Assembly (NCBI GenBank): GCA_031002005.1
Contig: JARYHS010013630.1
Span: forward strand, 237,591,539 to 237,655,538
DNA from: Vandiemenella viatica
Lineage: Eukaryota > Arthropoda > Insecta > Orthoptera > Morabidae
DNA length: 64,000 nt
Direction: 5' to 3'
Shown here: piece by piece, positions 36,748 through 49,690 of the stretch
Numbering within the stretch: the first letter of the stretch is position 1
Layout: each line of letters begins with the position of its first letter
Notes under the pieces: generated by a model
Seen by the model: the letters and a program-made list of their open reading frames with translations, nothing else
What the model was told of the DNA's origin: nothing
Databases searched by the model: none
Translations under genes and position numbers: made by a program

Positions 36748-36842
36748 TATGTGGAGTGGCATCCTGATCTGGGTTTTCCATGGTTTTCCTAGGTCACTCC
36801 AGACGAATACAGGTATGGTTCCTCAAAATAGCCTCCTGCCAT
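36748..36842 (+). mobile_element. SINE fragment, copy 8
   Basis: Only the body is left: ggcatcctgatctgggtttt, ccatggttttcctaggtcac, ggtatggttcctcaaaa. Confidence 0.65.
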
Positions 36843-36985
36843 ATTCCGTATATTGTTTGCAATGCGTAAATTAACGATTACACATTTTTAGTGAATAGCG
36901 GACTAATAATAACAGCTCGCAAAAAAATTGTCCGCCATCATTCCAAAAATTTACCGCTTCTATCTGCTGTTGTATGCTTCTTATT

Positions 36986-37985
36986 NNNNNNNNNNNNNNN
37001 NNNNNNNNNNNNNNNNNNNNNNNNNNNNNNNNNNNNNNNNNNNNNNNNNNNNNNNNNNNNNNNNNNNNNNNNNNNNNNNNNNNNNNNNNNNNNNNNNNNN
37101 NNNNNNNNNNNNNNNNNNNNNNNNNNNNNNNNNNNNNNNNNNNNNNNNNNNNNNNNNNNNNNNNNNNNNNNNNNNNNNNNNNNNNNNNNNNNNNNNNNNN
37201 NNNNNNNNNNNNNNNNNNNNNNNNNNNNNNNNNNNNNNNNNNNNNNNNNNNNNNNNNNNNNNNNNNNNNNNNNNNNNNNNNNNNNNNNNNNNNNNNNNNN
37301 NNNNNNNNNNNNNNNNNNNNNNNNNNNNNNNNNNNNNNNNNNNNNNNNNNNNNNNNNNNNNNNNNNNNNNNNNNNNNNNNNNNNNNNNNNNNNNNNNNNN
37401 NNNNNNNNNNNNNNNNNNNNNNNNNNNNNNNNNNNNNNNNNNNNNNNNNNNNNNNNNNNNNNNNNNNNNNNNNNNNNNNNNNNNNNNNNNNNNNNNNNNN
37501 NNNNNNNNNNNNNNNNNNNNNNNNNNNNNNNNNNNNNNNNNNNNNNNNNNNNNNNNNNNNNNNNNNNNNNNNNNNNNNNNNNNNNNNNNNNNNNNNNNNN
37601 NNNNNNNNNNNNNNNNNNNNNNNNNNNNNNNNNNNNNNNNNNNNNNNNNNNNNNNNNNNNNNNNNNNNNNNNNNNNNNNNNNNNNNNNNNNNNNNNNNNN
37701 NNNNNNNNNNNNNNNNNNNNNNNNNNNNNNNNNNNNNNNNNNNNNNNNNNNNNNNNNNNNNNNNNNNNNNNNNNNNNNNNNNNNNNNNNNNNNNNNNNNN
37801 NNNNNNNNNNNNNNNNNNNNNNNNNNNNNNNNNNNNNNNNNNNNNNNNNNNNNNNNNNNNNNNNNNNNNNNNNNNNNNNNNNNNNNNNNNNNNNNNNNNN
37901 NNNNNNNNNNNNNNNNNNNNNNNNNNNNNNNNNNNNNNNNNNNNNNNNNNNNNNNNNNNNNNNNNNNNNNNNNNNNNNNNNNNNN
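36986..37985. other. assembly gap, exactly 1000 N
   Basis: The round number suggests a placeholder gap of unknown true size. Composition and repeat content differ on the two sides. Confidence 1.
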
Positions 37986-39639
37986 CACCAGAAAAGCTCC
38001 TTAACACTATTTTTGTAATTGCAAAAAGAAGTGTAATTCAAAATGCAGATGCAAAAAAAAGTGGGCTTATTTTATTCAACAGCACACACAACCTGTTGTC
38101 AAGGCCAGTCCTGTTCAAATGTTGAATCTCCAACAGAAGAAGATACTTACATCAACAATGAAACATGTGATGTATCACTGTTACAACAATTTAAGTAGAC
38201 TCAGGAGAATGTAGAAGAAGATGATGTAGGAAGGGAAGAAGAAGTTGAATAAGAAGATCTGACATTCCATTAAACCAGTAAAAGAGGACCGTAGAGTTTT
38301 GTAGATAATTACAAGACCTACAGCTACCTGAGCTATTTTTATCATTAAACTAACTGTTTCAATAAAAAAATACGAATAACCCATTTTTTGTGAAATTTGA
38401 CCTTGTATAAAAATTTTGCACACACGGGATCGATGGGGACTTTTTATAGTTTAATTATAATGATATCCCTAACGTTCATGCAAATTTTCAGCTTGTTGGC
38501 AATTCATGCAAGGGTGAATGTCTATTTTGACCAGACTAATAAGTAACTTTGCAAGGGATCAATTACTTTTTAAGTTTATAGACAAATAAATAAAATGATC
38601 ATCCATCGACTTTCAGAAATAAATAACTGCTAGTTGAAGAGGTTCAGGAGAAAAGTTGTGATTGGGCAAAATATCCAAAATAATCAGTTGTATATGATGG
38701 CCAAGTTTCAGAACAATCTGATTAAATTAGCTATAATGGGAAATAAAACAAACAAAAAAATTATGTAAGTATAACAGCAATTTCTTCCTTATCACAGTAG
38801 TTTAGCAGCAGGTACAGTCAATGTCAGCTTTCTTGGAAATGAAGGAATAGCAACACTTAGAAATTTTAACCAACATGTAACTTTTGGAACAAGGTATATT
38901 TTGGCATGGCTGAAGTTTAAAGTAGAAATATTTATTTGTAAAGTGACAAACTTTATACTTTTTATGCAAGCCAGACTTACTAAGATTTGCAAAGGTTTGC
39001 AGACCATCATAAATAAATTGGAAATGAAAGGATGTGAATGCAGCTTTTGTTGTGATTACTTGTAATATTCAACTTAAGATTTTTTAGATCTGATTCAATC
39101 TTCGGTAATGCGCTATGTAACAAGATACCAGTTTTCAATTCCATAACTTTGAAGAATATATTGAGTGATCTACAACAGTCATTTTAATTTCTGATTAACG
39201 TTTCTACTGATATCTCTTATGGTGTAAAATACAAGATGATTGGCAGCCATTCTAAATAAAACCATGCTGACATGGGTAGGCGTCAGGTGATTCATTGCTT
39301 CCTGGTCACAGCTAATGATTGAACTTGCTATCCCCAAGCAATATTTTCTCATTACAGTAGCTTGCTACAATGTGGGTGTATCTTTAGTTGAAAATCTAAT
39401 TTCAAGAAAATTATGTTTTAGCAGAAGCCACTCAAAAATAAAAGTTAAGAACAATTTTCCTACATACTCAATCATAATTAATTAAATAACAGTTATTAAA
39501 ATTAAGTTACCCCAGAAAAGTTATCACCAAAATAGCAGTTATATTAGCAATATGTTTGTAGCCATATATTCACTATAGGAATGAAAAATCTAAAGACACT
39601 AACATGTAGCACTCATGTTCTCACTCCCACATCCTATGA
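37986..39639. other. no gene recognised
   Basis: CpG-poor, AT-rich. Segments at about 38480-38520 and 38690-38740 have the wording of non-coding arthropod repeats (ccaagtttcagaacaatctg). No exon seen. Confidence 0.35.
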
Positions 39640-39905
39640 TTTCCTACCCCTACTCTTATTAAATGCTCTTAAGAATTACTTCACCCAGCAAGTCACATCT
39701 TGATCCACCACACTGTTTAAACTTATTCATTTCCATTCTTTGCTTCCCATTGTAAAATGCCTTGGAGAGATCCACTGTAACAATATTAACTTGATCTCCT
39801 TGCATCATTTCATCTGAAGCATCTTGAACATAATATACTGACATTCATATGAATAACTGTCATCCAAACCAAATTCCTACTTTACAAACTCTTTCAGCAC
39901 AGAAT
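39640..39905 (-). mobile_element. LINE RT fragment
   Basis: Minus strand encodes GDQVNIVTVDLSKAFYN, the reverse-transcriptase block that in the family copies reads with the catalytic-region D of (V)ALDLSKAFD. Frameshifts on both sides. Confidence 0.55.
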
Positions 39906-42689
39906 ATAAATGGAGCTTGTGGCATTCTTTCATAGGTTGTGGTGCGGACTGGAGCAACTGACAGCAAACTCGTCTCGATTACTAACTAATGTAACAGTGA
40001 GTGCAACAAGTCCCACACTTCTGTTAACAAATCTGACGGCCTGGTGTGACGTACGTAGTGCAGGCCTCCGCAAGTGACACGTGCTGGGCCTGGTCCTCCC
40101 AGTGCACCTGCCTCACTCAGGCTAGATCCAGCCTCAAGACTACTACTGAGGGATCATCACAATAGGTCAGATAGCTTGGTCATTGCTACTTCACATTCAA
40201 TTTAAGGCACCTGATATTTCATGTTATTTCTTGTGCAACTGGGCAATCATACTTACATATTTTAATGTTATTGCTGCATTGTAAGACCATTTGATTTCTT
40301 ATTACTGCAGGGTCAACCTATACTGTTAGCTATGTAGCTATTATTGCCTTGAATGTTACTATTATAATATTTTTTTGCATATCAACTGTGATTGCTTGAA
40401 TATTTAATTATCAAGTTAATTTGGGCATCAGGTGGTTAATTTGCAAACAAATTAAATTTTATTTGAAAAATAATGTGTAATTATAGCAACATAAATCTTA
40501 AGGAAATGCTGGGCAACACTATCATATTTTAATTAAAATCTAAAAATTTACCAGGAAATATAAACATGATTATTTTTTATTCATCATTCTATGATCTCAG
40601 CATTCTATCATGAAACAAAATCCACAAACAGATATAACAAATACGAGGATGAAAGTTTATCAATTCAAAAATGATGGAACTCAGAAGGAGGAAATGGAGT
40701 TTTTCTATTCCTGTGGTGAATCACATTAGATATATTACTGTGCCTAACTGGGTTTAGATTAACCATGGCGGGATTTCAATTAATACCAAGCAATGATAGA
40801 TACAATTTGAAGTGTCATGATGCAATGTATCTCCACTATTGCTTAAAAATGGATGAAGCATCAATCTGCAAAACTGTGGCTTCATGGTACCTCAGTGCCA
40901 GCTGGAAGCTCATTGGTCATCTGTGCTATTCTATGTCATAATATGGGAGGTCAGCCATCAAATAAGGTGTAGTGATAGGAAGGCTTATAACAGCAAATTG
41001 CCAAGTGATTCAGTTGTCGTGAGTTGTTTTTGGATGGTGGTAGGTTTTCCAGGAATTATGCTGTCATGTTGTGGACAAATATTCAAATTTATTTTAAACT
41101 TTATGGGAGAAACTTGAAAGACACATTTTGAACAAGCAAATGACTTGTGTAACTGAATGGTGTGAAGCATAGTAGTTGTAATTCTGTTTGTTCAGTTATG
41201 AAAATACAAGTCATTCAATAATAAACTCACAGTCTGAGGTTGCAGTAAAAATTTCTATTCATTTTCACTGTTGAAGTTCTCTAATCAACCACTGCTCAAC
41301 AAGAAGTCTCATCTCAATTACTGCCCATCAAAAAGTACCACTTATAGTGTTCTTCACTCTCCAAAAAATCCTGGGCACATCAGAAACTGCAGTGTTGGTA
41401 TACCATTGTTCTCCAACCAGTAGGTCTGAAAAATTCTCTCACCTCTTGATTTGTTTAGCATTAATGAGTAGCTCCAGCAACAGTCCTATATTTTTCACTA
41501 AAATGATCCCTTTTATTCTCTTGACATTCAGGCACATTTCATTGGGTCATGTCTCTCTCCTCCAGAAAACTGTTGTTTGAAATTTGCAAGACCAGAAATT
41601 AATGAGTCCCACTGGAAGTTGTAATATATCATACTTTCTGTTTGCTGTATATGACTCCTCCCATTCAATACTACATTCTGGTTGTTCTCTGACCTTAAAG
41701 AGGTACACAGTATTCTCTACTGGTGTTCCCTTGTCCCCTTAGACCATTGGTTCAAGAATGGCCTATTTAAATGCTGGCACGGCACATATTTAGTCAATGC
41801 ATCCAGTGTTGGATCTTAAAAAAATAGTAGTTACAAAAGTGAACAAGTGTTATTGTGGATTTTGTAGAATGTAATAACACCTTTCAAATTGAACATAAGT
41901 TTACCACGAATGGAGTGTGCATCTTACACTCCAACACAAATAGTTTCTACATCAGTATTTATTTCACTGTAATATAACTTTCCTCTTGACCTTCAGAAAC
42001 TAAAACAGTAGTGAATTTTTTGTTATAAATAACAAAAGGGATAAATTAGATGAACAATATCTCAATAGTAAGTATCAATTTTACAATAGTGATGAAAGGG
42101 AAAATGTTTCAATGCAATGTGAAAACAAAAACAAGCAGGGAAAATAAATCCAACTCTTACTAAAGATGAAATCATTGACAACACAAAAAAGAAAAGAAGA
42201 TGAACAAAATCCTTTAGATAATCCCTTATGTATGCCAAAGAGGAATGAGACATGGCAAAGGGAAAGTTTTCTAAGTCATATCTTGTGGAGAAAATAGATG
42301 GTGATTTTTTGAGACAAAGCAGATGAGATGTCAGGAAAACATGATTAAAGCATTGATGGCTATGAAAAGTGTTTTTAGTGTAAATTTGGTAAAGAATAAT
42401 AATTGGAAATAGGGTGCCATTAACAATTAAAAATGCTGGGAAGAAACCACCACCTTCCAAGCATGATGAGAGAATGATATCAACACACTTAAAATATTGT
42501 TGGTTTTAAATCCATCTTCAGCAGAATTACATGGTGTACTTGGGATAATAGCCAAAAATTGTCTTGCAATCATCTATAGATTCCTGGGATGTTAAAAAAT
42601 AAAAGAAAAATGTGTTGACTGCTTATTGCTGTAGAAGAATGAATCTTGAAGATGAGGCTCTTAAGGAAAAACCAAATACATATTCACCA
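39906..42689. other. no gene; GC-richer patch at 39950-40145
   Basis: Mostly AT-rich. The patch 39950-40145 has several CpGs, unlike its surroundings, and a + frame reading RAGPGPPSAPASLRL that superficially resembles an FN3-domain junction, but a stop lies close upstream and no FN3 Trp or Tyr pattern follows. The 132-codon minus frame at 42062-42460 is low-complexity (F, H, S, L) and looks like chance. Confidence 0.35.
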
Positions 42690-43890
42690 TTTAGAGGTAA
42701 GAGTAGTATGGTCATTTTACAATATGTCAGTTGGGATATAAATAAGATTTCTAATACAAGAGAATAGATATTTGTAAACCCTTATTATGGGAAGGATGCT
42801 TTATATAATTGGCAGAACAGAGTACAAGGGTAACAAGTATGTTAGCTATTTTTCTAATAAAGTTTGATGATAATCTTGTGGGATTTCAAGTAACTGAAGG
42901 AATAAGTGGTCATGAAGCAGTTCTGATGGATATTAAAGGTTTCAGTAAACAGATGCCAAAATTGACCTTGGTAATATTTACAGTTATTAAAAGGCACAAA
43001 TTTTAGAATTGAAGAAATATTTCAGTGGAAGATTCAGTATACGGAAGGAAACCTCAAGTATAGTGGAGTTGAAATGGGGACAGTTCAAGGAGATTCTAAA
43101 GAATGGAGAAAGAAATGTATATTCAAAAACAGAAAACTATAGAATTTGAAATATTAAGGAGGTTAGGAGGAGGAAGATACTGGTGATAAGAGTTTAGAAA
43201 CAGAAGTTCAGTATAGAACACTTCAAATAGCTACACAAGCAATATCAGCAAAGAGAGAAGCTAAAGAGGAGTTTATGAAGTATATTATAAATGCAAGGGG
43301 ACCACTGAATGATACATATAGTAGTTTCAACAGTTATTTTAGAAAACTGAGGAGAAGAGAAGGTATTCAGACAAGGATGGGAAAGAAGTTACAGAGGATT
43401 TGGAAAAGGCAGAAATGTTAAGTAACTTGTTTGATGAGACCTTTAGAACCTATGGGAGGGCATAAATCAGATGAAGCATTTGTACTCACATATAGAAATG
43501 AGCAGACTAAAAATGTTTAAATTAATTTGGGGGATATTATGAAGAAACTGAGAAAGTTAAAGAAACATAAAGAAACCAATGTAGATAATATTACTACAGA
43601 TATTTTAAAGATAGTGGAATTGAGGTTGAGTCTGGAGGCTTGCTGCTTACAACATGACTGGAAAAGAGTTTTAGTTGAACCAGTCCATAAACCCTATTTG
43701 GTTGAAAATTGCAGGCTGATTAGTTTGACATCAGTGGTAAATAAATATATATGAGTAAAGAAACTGATTTCCAATTTGAGACCTTTGATTGAGGCATGAG
43801 AATCTCAGTTAGTGGGCTAGACACAAGATATTTTGGATGAAATTGACTAGAGAGACTAAATTGATGGTTGTAATGTAATGTAAAAAATCT
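42690..43890 (+). mobile_element. LINE (CR1/Jockey-like), 5' half: EN to early RT
   Basis: Reads in broken frames as the C-terminal part of the AP-type endonuclease (SMLAIFLIKFDDNLVGF, 42830), the spacer (VKQ--LKKYF-like, about 43000-43060), and the start of the RT domain (43527-43754: LKKHKETNVDNITTDILK, HDWKRVLVEPVHK, CRLISLTSVVNK). At about 43870-43890 the RT sequence stops after a degenerate GDQID-like codon run and resumes at about 45381, so a 1.5-kb segment interrupts the element. Confidence 0.7.
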
Positions 43891-44535
43891 CAAGTGACTG
43901 TGGTATAGCTACAAACTATGATTTGTATAGGGATATTTGGTCTTCAATCTTTCGACGTAATGTTCTTGGTGCTTGATCCTAATTGATGCTTGAGTGCTGG
44001 GAAAAGGGAAGTAAGTCCCACGATTTATATGATAGTTCAATGAGATAAATTTGGGAAAGAAAACATTTTTTTATTGGTGAAATAGTTTGACTCTTACTTT
44101 GAAATCCTCATATAGTCGTATAACAAACCACTGCAGAATGAAAATTTTTATACTGTATTCACTTGCCCAAATCAGATTGAATGACGTTAACTACAAGCTA
44201 ATCATAGAATTTCTGCAGACTATATTAGCTTTCAGACTTACTTTCATTAATCTGAGCAATGTTAAGCAGGTTGGAAAGATGTTAACATTTCAATAACAGT
44301 AACCCTTTAATAAATATAATGAAGGAAAACTAATGAAATACCAGTAGGCCTACACAAAAGAGGTCTAAGCCCAAATTAAGTTTTCCTCTGAAGTTGAGCA
44401 ATCATTTTATGTTCAATTTTACATTCAAAGACAGAATCTGACATTCATCACATTGAAATGAAGAATGTGATTCAAGTATGAAGGTAACCGATGAAGAAAA
44501 GGTATACCTTTTACATTGTGAACTTTCCTATCTTT

Positions 44536-44579
<44 letters not shown>

Positions 44580-45380
44580 AAGATCTTTCCATACTAAATA
44601 TTTAACAATTTATCACTTGGCTCTAAGAAACCTTAGCATGATCTATTCCTTGTTAATCAAATTTTACCACTTCTGGTCAAGGCGAACAAAATATATTAAA
44701 ATACATTTTTCACATTTCATATTACTTGAAAGTAAGTCCACCCTCTCATTTGAAATTATAACCTTGTATGTTAAAGACACTTTCCCTTCTTTTTTTAACT
44801 TTTGTATCGACCAGAGACTACCACCAGTTTAGTTGACAAGATGCCAATGTCTGCAATTAATTACATACTATCATCAATTCAACACTGGAGAGTCAAATTA
44901 CAAAATTAATAACAATTATATCATTCAGATGAGAATATATGAAAAGGAAATATAAGAAGTTAACTTTTTTATTTCTTTTATTGATTATTATAAAAAAAAA
45001 AGCAGTTTTGTTTAATTTCTATCAGATTGACACTTGTTGCTTTTCATTATGCATTTTTGTGACATGGTCATGCTATCTGACTTCCTTGTAAACATTTTCA
45101 GAAAGAAGTCATATTTCTTTCCTCTGGAAAGTCTTCCGAAAAATATTACCTACTGTTGATCATATACATTTCATACACAATTTGGAAAACTACTCAATCA
45201 ATTTCGTACACTCGTAAACTCTGCTGATGATTGCACTGTCAGTGACACATGTGGTGATCATTAATTCACACTAGATTGAAAATTCCTTATTGATTACACT
45301 TAACCATTGACTCAGCCCATGGTTGCTACTTGTAAAACTTGCAAAACACTTATTAGCACTTATCTGAAAAAAATAGTTTG
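43891..45380. other. insert interrupting the LINE; unidentified
   Basis: About 1.5 kb between two collinear LINE halves. It contains a (GTT)n microsatellite and no recognisable coding region. Possible weak inverted ends (ctacaaactat near 43908; its counterpart atagtttgttac near 45374) are too short to be sure. Likely a non-autonomous DNA element. Confidence 0.4.
44535..44573 (+). repeat. (GTT)n microsatellite
   Basis: About 13 uninterrupted GTT units. The poly-Leu run in a local frame results from this. Confidence 0.95.
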
Positions 45381-46510
45381 TTACATAGTGTAGCACTAGA
45401 TCTTTCTAAGGCATTTGACAGAGTGAGACACAAAATGGTGTTAAATAATCTAAAAACAATTTGACTTGATGAAAAAGTAACTTGCTGAGTTGAAGAATTC
45501 ATAACAGATAGAAATCAAAAAGTTAGGATAGGAATTAGAGCATCTAAACAAGTGTTAATGAGAATGCCACATGGTAATGCATTTGGACCATTGCTATTCA
45601 TTATTCTAATGAATGATTGTGTTATTGATATACAGTCATTAGTTAGACTGTTTGCAGATGACATAATGTTATATCATTGGATCAAAATGGGTGAAGACCG
45701 AATAGCTGTATATTGACCTGGACAAATTATCTACTCGTAACTGGGTAGTCCAATGTGGATGAAGATAAATGCAAAGAAGAAGGTATTCAGATTAAAATAC
45801 TAAAGATTGTTCATGATTATAAAATGGGGTGAGATTTGCTGATTGAAGACCTGAATTGTAAATATCTAGGCATAACATTTGATGATAAACTCAACTTGAA
45901 AGGTGGAAGGAAAATGTTTCGAAATCTTTCATTTATTAGAGAATGTGATGATGAGATTTTTGACAAAAGTGATAGATTTGGGTTACAAAACTTTGATCAG
46001 ACCATTGCTTGAATTTAGTGGTGGAATCTGGCATTCTCAATTTGGGTACGAAATACAGGAAATAGAAGGAGTGCAAAGAAGGGCAGCAAGATTAGTCTCT
46101 GGAAATTACCATGGAACAAAGTCATGTGTGATTTGATAAAGGAGACAGAATGTAATTCATTACAGGACAATAGGATAATGAAGAGAGTGCTGGCAGTTTA
46201 CAAGGTATATATTGGTGATGAGACTTTGAAAGATATTGGTGGAAGAATTAAGAGTAGTGCATGGAAGAGTAAAGATGACTTAGCCCACAAGTTGGCTCTC
46301 AGTTTCATATATAAAAAATATTCTTTTGTAGGGAATGGAGTCAGGGATTCGAATCAATTACCATGAATAGTGATAAATAATTTAATGAAAACACTGAAAT
46401 AATCTATAACTAAAATTTGGAATTGGCAAAAGTAGGTGGGTAAAGTTGAAAAATGAATGCATTGGGACATTGCCACTGGAGAAAGCATTCAGTTGCTATT
46501 AAATAAGTAA
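45381..46510 (+). mobile_element. LINE (CR1/Jockey-like), 3' half: RT core to C-terminus
   Basis: Continues the element at 42690-43890. It encodes ALDLSKAFDRVRHKMV, then RLFADDIMLY with the catalytic FADD box (45651-45662), KYLGITFDDKLNL (about 45865), RPLLEFSGGIWHSQFGYEIQ, VQRRAARLVSGNY and DNRIMKRVLAVYK. The order is that of the palm, thumb and C-terminal block in CR1/Jockey-type elements. Stops and frameshifts are frequent, so it is dead. Confidence 0.8.
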
Positions 46511-47094
46511 ATTAAATGTTCTGATAAGCGGTGGTTACATCCTCTATCTGTGTTATATAACTAATATCCTTAAAACTCATCAAAAATAATGGATTGAGCA
46601 GAGTGTTCTAGTAAGTCATTTATTTGAAATTGCTTAGCTCATCAAAAATGATGGGTTGAGCAGAGTGTTCTGGTTATTAATTTATTTGCAATTGCTTAAG
46701 TAAATACAATAATTATAAAATAGCATTCAATTCAATAAAAGGCAAATAAATGGAACCTGTTAGATTCCAGTGCAAAAAATTATACTAATATTAACTGTGC
46801 CAGCCCAAAAATTTGGTGAAAGTGGTGTTGAGATGTACCAGAATTAGTTATTATGGGTGTTTCCTCAATTCAAGGGTATGATCTGTGGAAGTTATTTATT
46901 TTTTATAATTAATTATGAACATTTAAAATTTATCCCCCAAAACTTTTGTGTTAAATCAGGCATATGTTTTTTTTTTTGTCATTTGCGCCAAGTTCACTAA
47001 ATTCATGTTAGGAGAGAACTTTTAATATACATAAAGGAATTGGTAACATATGACTTGGTTTCTCTCTTCTTAATATGCCTTTTTCATTTCACAG
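46511..47094. other. probable Robo intron
   Basis: AT-rich. A short near-duplicate (aaaatgatgggttgagcaga / aataatggattgagcagagt) occurs at about 46580-46605 and 46640-46665, together with 'gtgttcta(g/t)t' and 'ttatttg(a/c)aattgctta', a tandem of about 60 bp. Confidence 0.4.
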
Positions 47095-47270
47095 ACAACC
47101 TATTGGAACTGATCCTAGTTTAAGTCCAGGAATTAGTGCCAATGACTTTCTGACAGAAACATGGTTCATTGCACTGCTGGGAAGTATGGTAGCTGTGATG
47201 GCACTTTTGTTTGCATCTATGCTACTTGTACGTCGTAGGCAACTGTTGGCAAAAAAGTCAACCCTCCATG
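47095..47270 (+). CDS. robo: Roundabout receptor, transmembrane exon
   Basis: Acceptor tttcacag before 47095, donor catg|gtatgt after 47270; 176 nt, entering phase 2 and leaving phase 1. It encodes an extracellular juxtamembrane stretch (QPIGTDPSLSPGISANDFLT), a single hydrophobic helix (WFIALLGSMVAVMALLFASM) and a basic stop-transfer (LLVRRRQLLAKKS). This is the Robo layout after the third FN3 domain. The residual G joins AT of the exon at 56777 to give a codon, so those two exons are phase-compatible. Codons are AT-rich, unlike the Ig2 exons. Whether it belongs to the same Robo paralogue as Ig2 cannot be shown here. Confidence 0.85.
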
Positions 47271-48189
47271 GTATGTGTTGCTTCTTAAGTATTCTTCAAA
47301 TAGTACATAATTTAAGAAAATGTAGTATGCTAAGCAGCTTGACTATGTTATAGAATGAACCAGGTTTTATCAATTGTAAATTGTGAAAAATGTCCCAATA
47401 AGAAGAAATGTTTCTTTAAGAAGAGAAAATGTTCTGTCTGATGTATCAGTTCAGTTCCTTCAGTTACCACTAGACAAATTATTTTACACTCTGCTCAAGA
47501 GAAAATAAACCAGAACATCTGAAGATCATTTTTGAAAAGTTTATACCAATGTAAAATTAATTGGTTAACTGTGTCAAAATGGAATGATTGGAAATCTAAT
47601 GCTTATCCTTTGCTACATTATTATAGTAATAATCTTTTGGAACCTTAGAACTTGTTGACATTGGTATAAACAGAGCTAGGAATTTATTTTTATAGAAAAG
47701 GAGAAGAAAGCAGACATGATTTTTACTGAAGAATTATACCTGTATCTCTTAGAACTTATTTCCAAATCCAAAGATAACTGAAATTGAAGTAACCATTATC
47801 ATTTTTTAAGGAAATTCTTATAAAGTGCATCTAACACCTCATTTGTTATTTCATTGTCTGTTGATGACAGCCATTGGTGCTCTTACTTGTACGAACAAAA
47901 TGATTTTTTTTTCATTTATCAGTGACTCATTAAAGATTGTGTGATTCATATGGAACAGTGTTACACTGTTCACAAAATTATTTATGGCTGAAGCTGTTTT
48001 TCAACCAAGATAAGTGACTCTTTTCTGTATCATTTCTTAACAAACTTTTGCCCACAACTTTGTACACATGCAACTTGTTCCCTGAAATGACAACAAACAT
48101 TTCAACTGCCAGAAGTAACTAAATCTGACCAGTACATTTATGTGAATTGTGTTCAACAAAAAATAGACACTAATTTGTGGAAAATTTTG
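47271..48189. other. Robo intron, nothing recognised
   Basis: AT-rich sequence with no recurring family. Confidence 0.35.
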
Positions 48190-48500
48190 TCTTAAATTTT
48201 TCAGCTTGCTGACTTTATATCAAAATGAAACATGTTCTATTTTACTCCCAGAATTATGTGCTATATATTATTGAAAAGCACATTAAAATCCAACCAGTAG
48301 TTTTTGCATGAATCATTTTCAATGAAAAAAGTCAACTAACTGTTATTTTAACTCGTTAGTTTTTCAAGTCGAAATGAAACATGCCCTAATTTAACCCATA
48401 GACCTTGAGCTGTACATTATTGAAAATTATGTACAAATCCAAGAGGTAGGTTTTTTTGTGAATTCCATTCATCCAAGCAGGCAGACAGACAGATAGAATT
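48190..48500 (+). repeat. two-unit imperfect tandem repeat (about 150 bp)
   Basis: Unit 1 (about 48205-48350) and unit 2 (about 48351-48490) share: tttcag/tttttcaagtc-gaaatgaaacatg, taatttaaccca(t)aga, attattgaaaa, and acaaatccaa(c)...tag(g)tttttt. The end gcaggcagacagacagatag is typical of dispersed non-coding arthropod repeats with an 'agacagac' tail. Confidence 0.55.
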
Positions 48501-48789
48501 GCAATCAATGAAATCAAGTTCTTCCTTGCAACCAAAGTATTAAAGGTATAAAGGAAACCAAGTAACACCATGTTATAAGTATTACAAGCATAGATGACAA
48601 AGAGAAGAAAAATACGCACATTATTTTACTAACATTACCATTACAGCCCTAGTAAATGCACCATATCAATTTATAAAACTATTAGTAAAAACAGAAAACA
48701 AAATATTTCAGGGTTAACCCTTTGTCAAGTTAAAAGAAACAAGTGGCTGAGCTTTTGCAAGCTTTGCACCCAACACAGCCACTCATAGA

Positions 48790-49010
48790 ATCAGTTAGAA
48801 GGAGTTAAGAAATAATGTAAATAGTATAGCTAGCCATTTTAAGGATCATGCTATGATTCTAGGAGGCGACTTCAATCTGCCTTATATCGCCACATATTAA
48901 AATTTTACTTTTCCTAGTGTAAACGTTTTCTAGAATCAAATGTTGTACCATTAATTTGTGAGGTTTAAGAGTTCTGATAACATTCTCAATTTTGTGATGA
49001 CTATTTTATA
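48790..49010 (+). mobile_element. LINE endonuclease fragment
   Basis: The + strand at about 48810-48895 reads LRNNVNSIASHFKDHAMILG followed by GDFNLPYI. The GDFN-P motif marks the AP-type endonuclease of non-LTR elements, here from a different copy or family than the neighbours (they have GDLNLPDVNW). Confidence 0.55.
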
Positions 49011-49690
49011 ACTTTAGTTGTTGGTGCTAGTTGAGTAAAAGTAGTTGTGAATAATTACTATTCAATCCTGATGTATGTGAGTTGCTGGCCATATTGACAG
49101 TATTAAGGCAGTAAAATGATTGGTAAGTTCTTTGTTTCCACTAACAAAGGACCCTGAATTCAATTAAATAAATTATTTGTTTAAAGTGGTCTTGCATCTC
49201 AGTGCTTAGGTATGTGACTAGGGACAGACAGGTCTCTGATGTAAATTCCAGTTATTGTTGCAATTTTAGTAGGCTCTTAACCTAGCTCACGCCTCTAACA
49301 AAGTTTGCTTTTTAAATGTGGTAGAAAATGCTGCAGTGTGGATAAACTATTAAATTGCAGGCCGCAGTTAGCTTGTTTATTAATAAGATTTGTATTAAGC
49401 AACATTTCCACTTCTGGTTCGTACAGTTTAAGTGTTTAATTTGTCATGCAGATCTTAAACCGTTACAGTCACAGTTCTGTTTTTCCACTCAACTTCCTCA
49501 TTTACAGACCACCCATTGCATTGTTCAGTTCCTTATTATTATGTAATCTGTAAGCTGAGTATCAGGTTCACATTTTTTATTTCTTGAAATTTAGAACTAC
49601 TAAACTTAAAAATCCATATAAACACAAATTAAATACTTTTCATTGGTAAGCACATCACTTGAGAACAGCTGGATCAATTTTTTTTTTTTT
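49011..49690. other. Robo intron, nothing recognised
   Basis: Unique-looking AT-rich DNA. Confidence 0.35.

Noticed and set aside
36871..38125. Six open frames of 335-383 codons across the N gap
   Set aside because: They are made of unknown residues; the frames exist only because N contains no stop.
39950..40145. Robo FN3 exon
   Set aside because: The GPGPPSAPA wording is suggestive, but a stop lies just upstream and the FN3 Trp and Tyr positions are absent; kept only as a low-interest observation.
42062..42460. 132-codon minus frame with many Phe, His and Leu
   Set aside because: Low-complexity product of an A/G-rich strand with no domain or splice context; probably chance.
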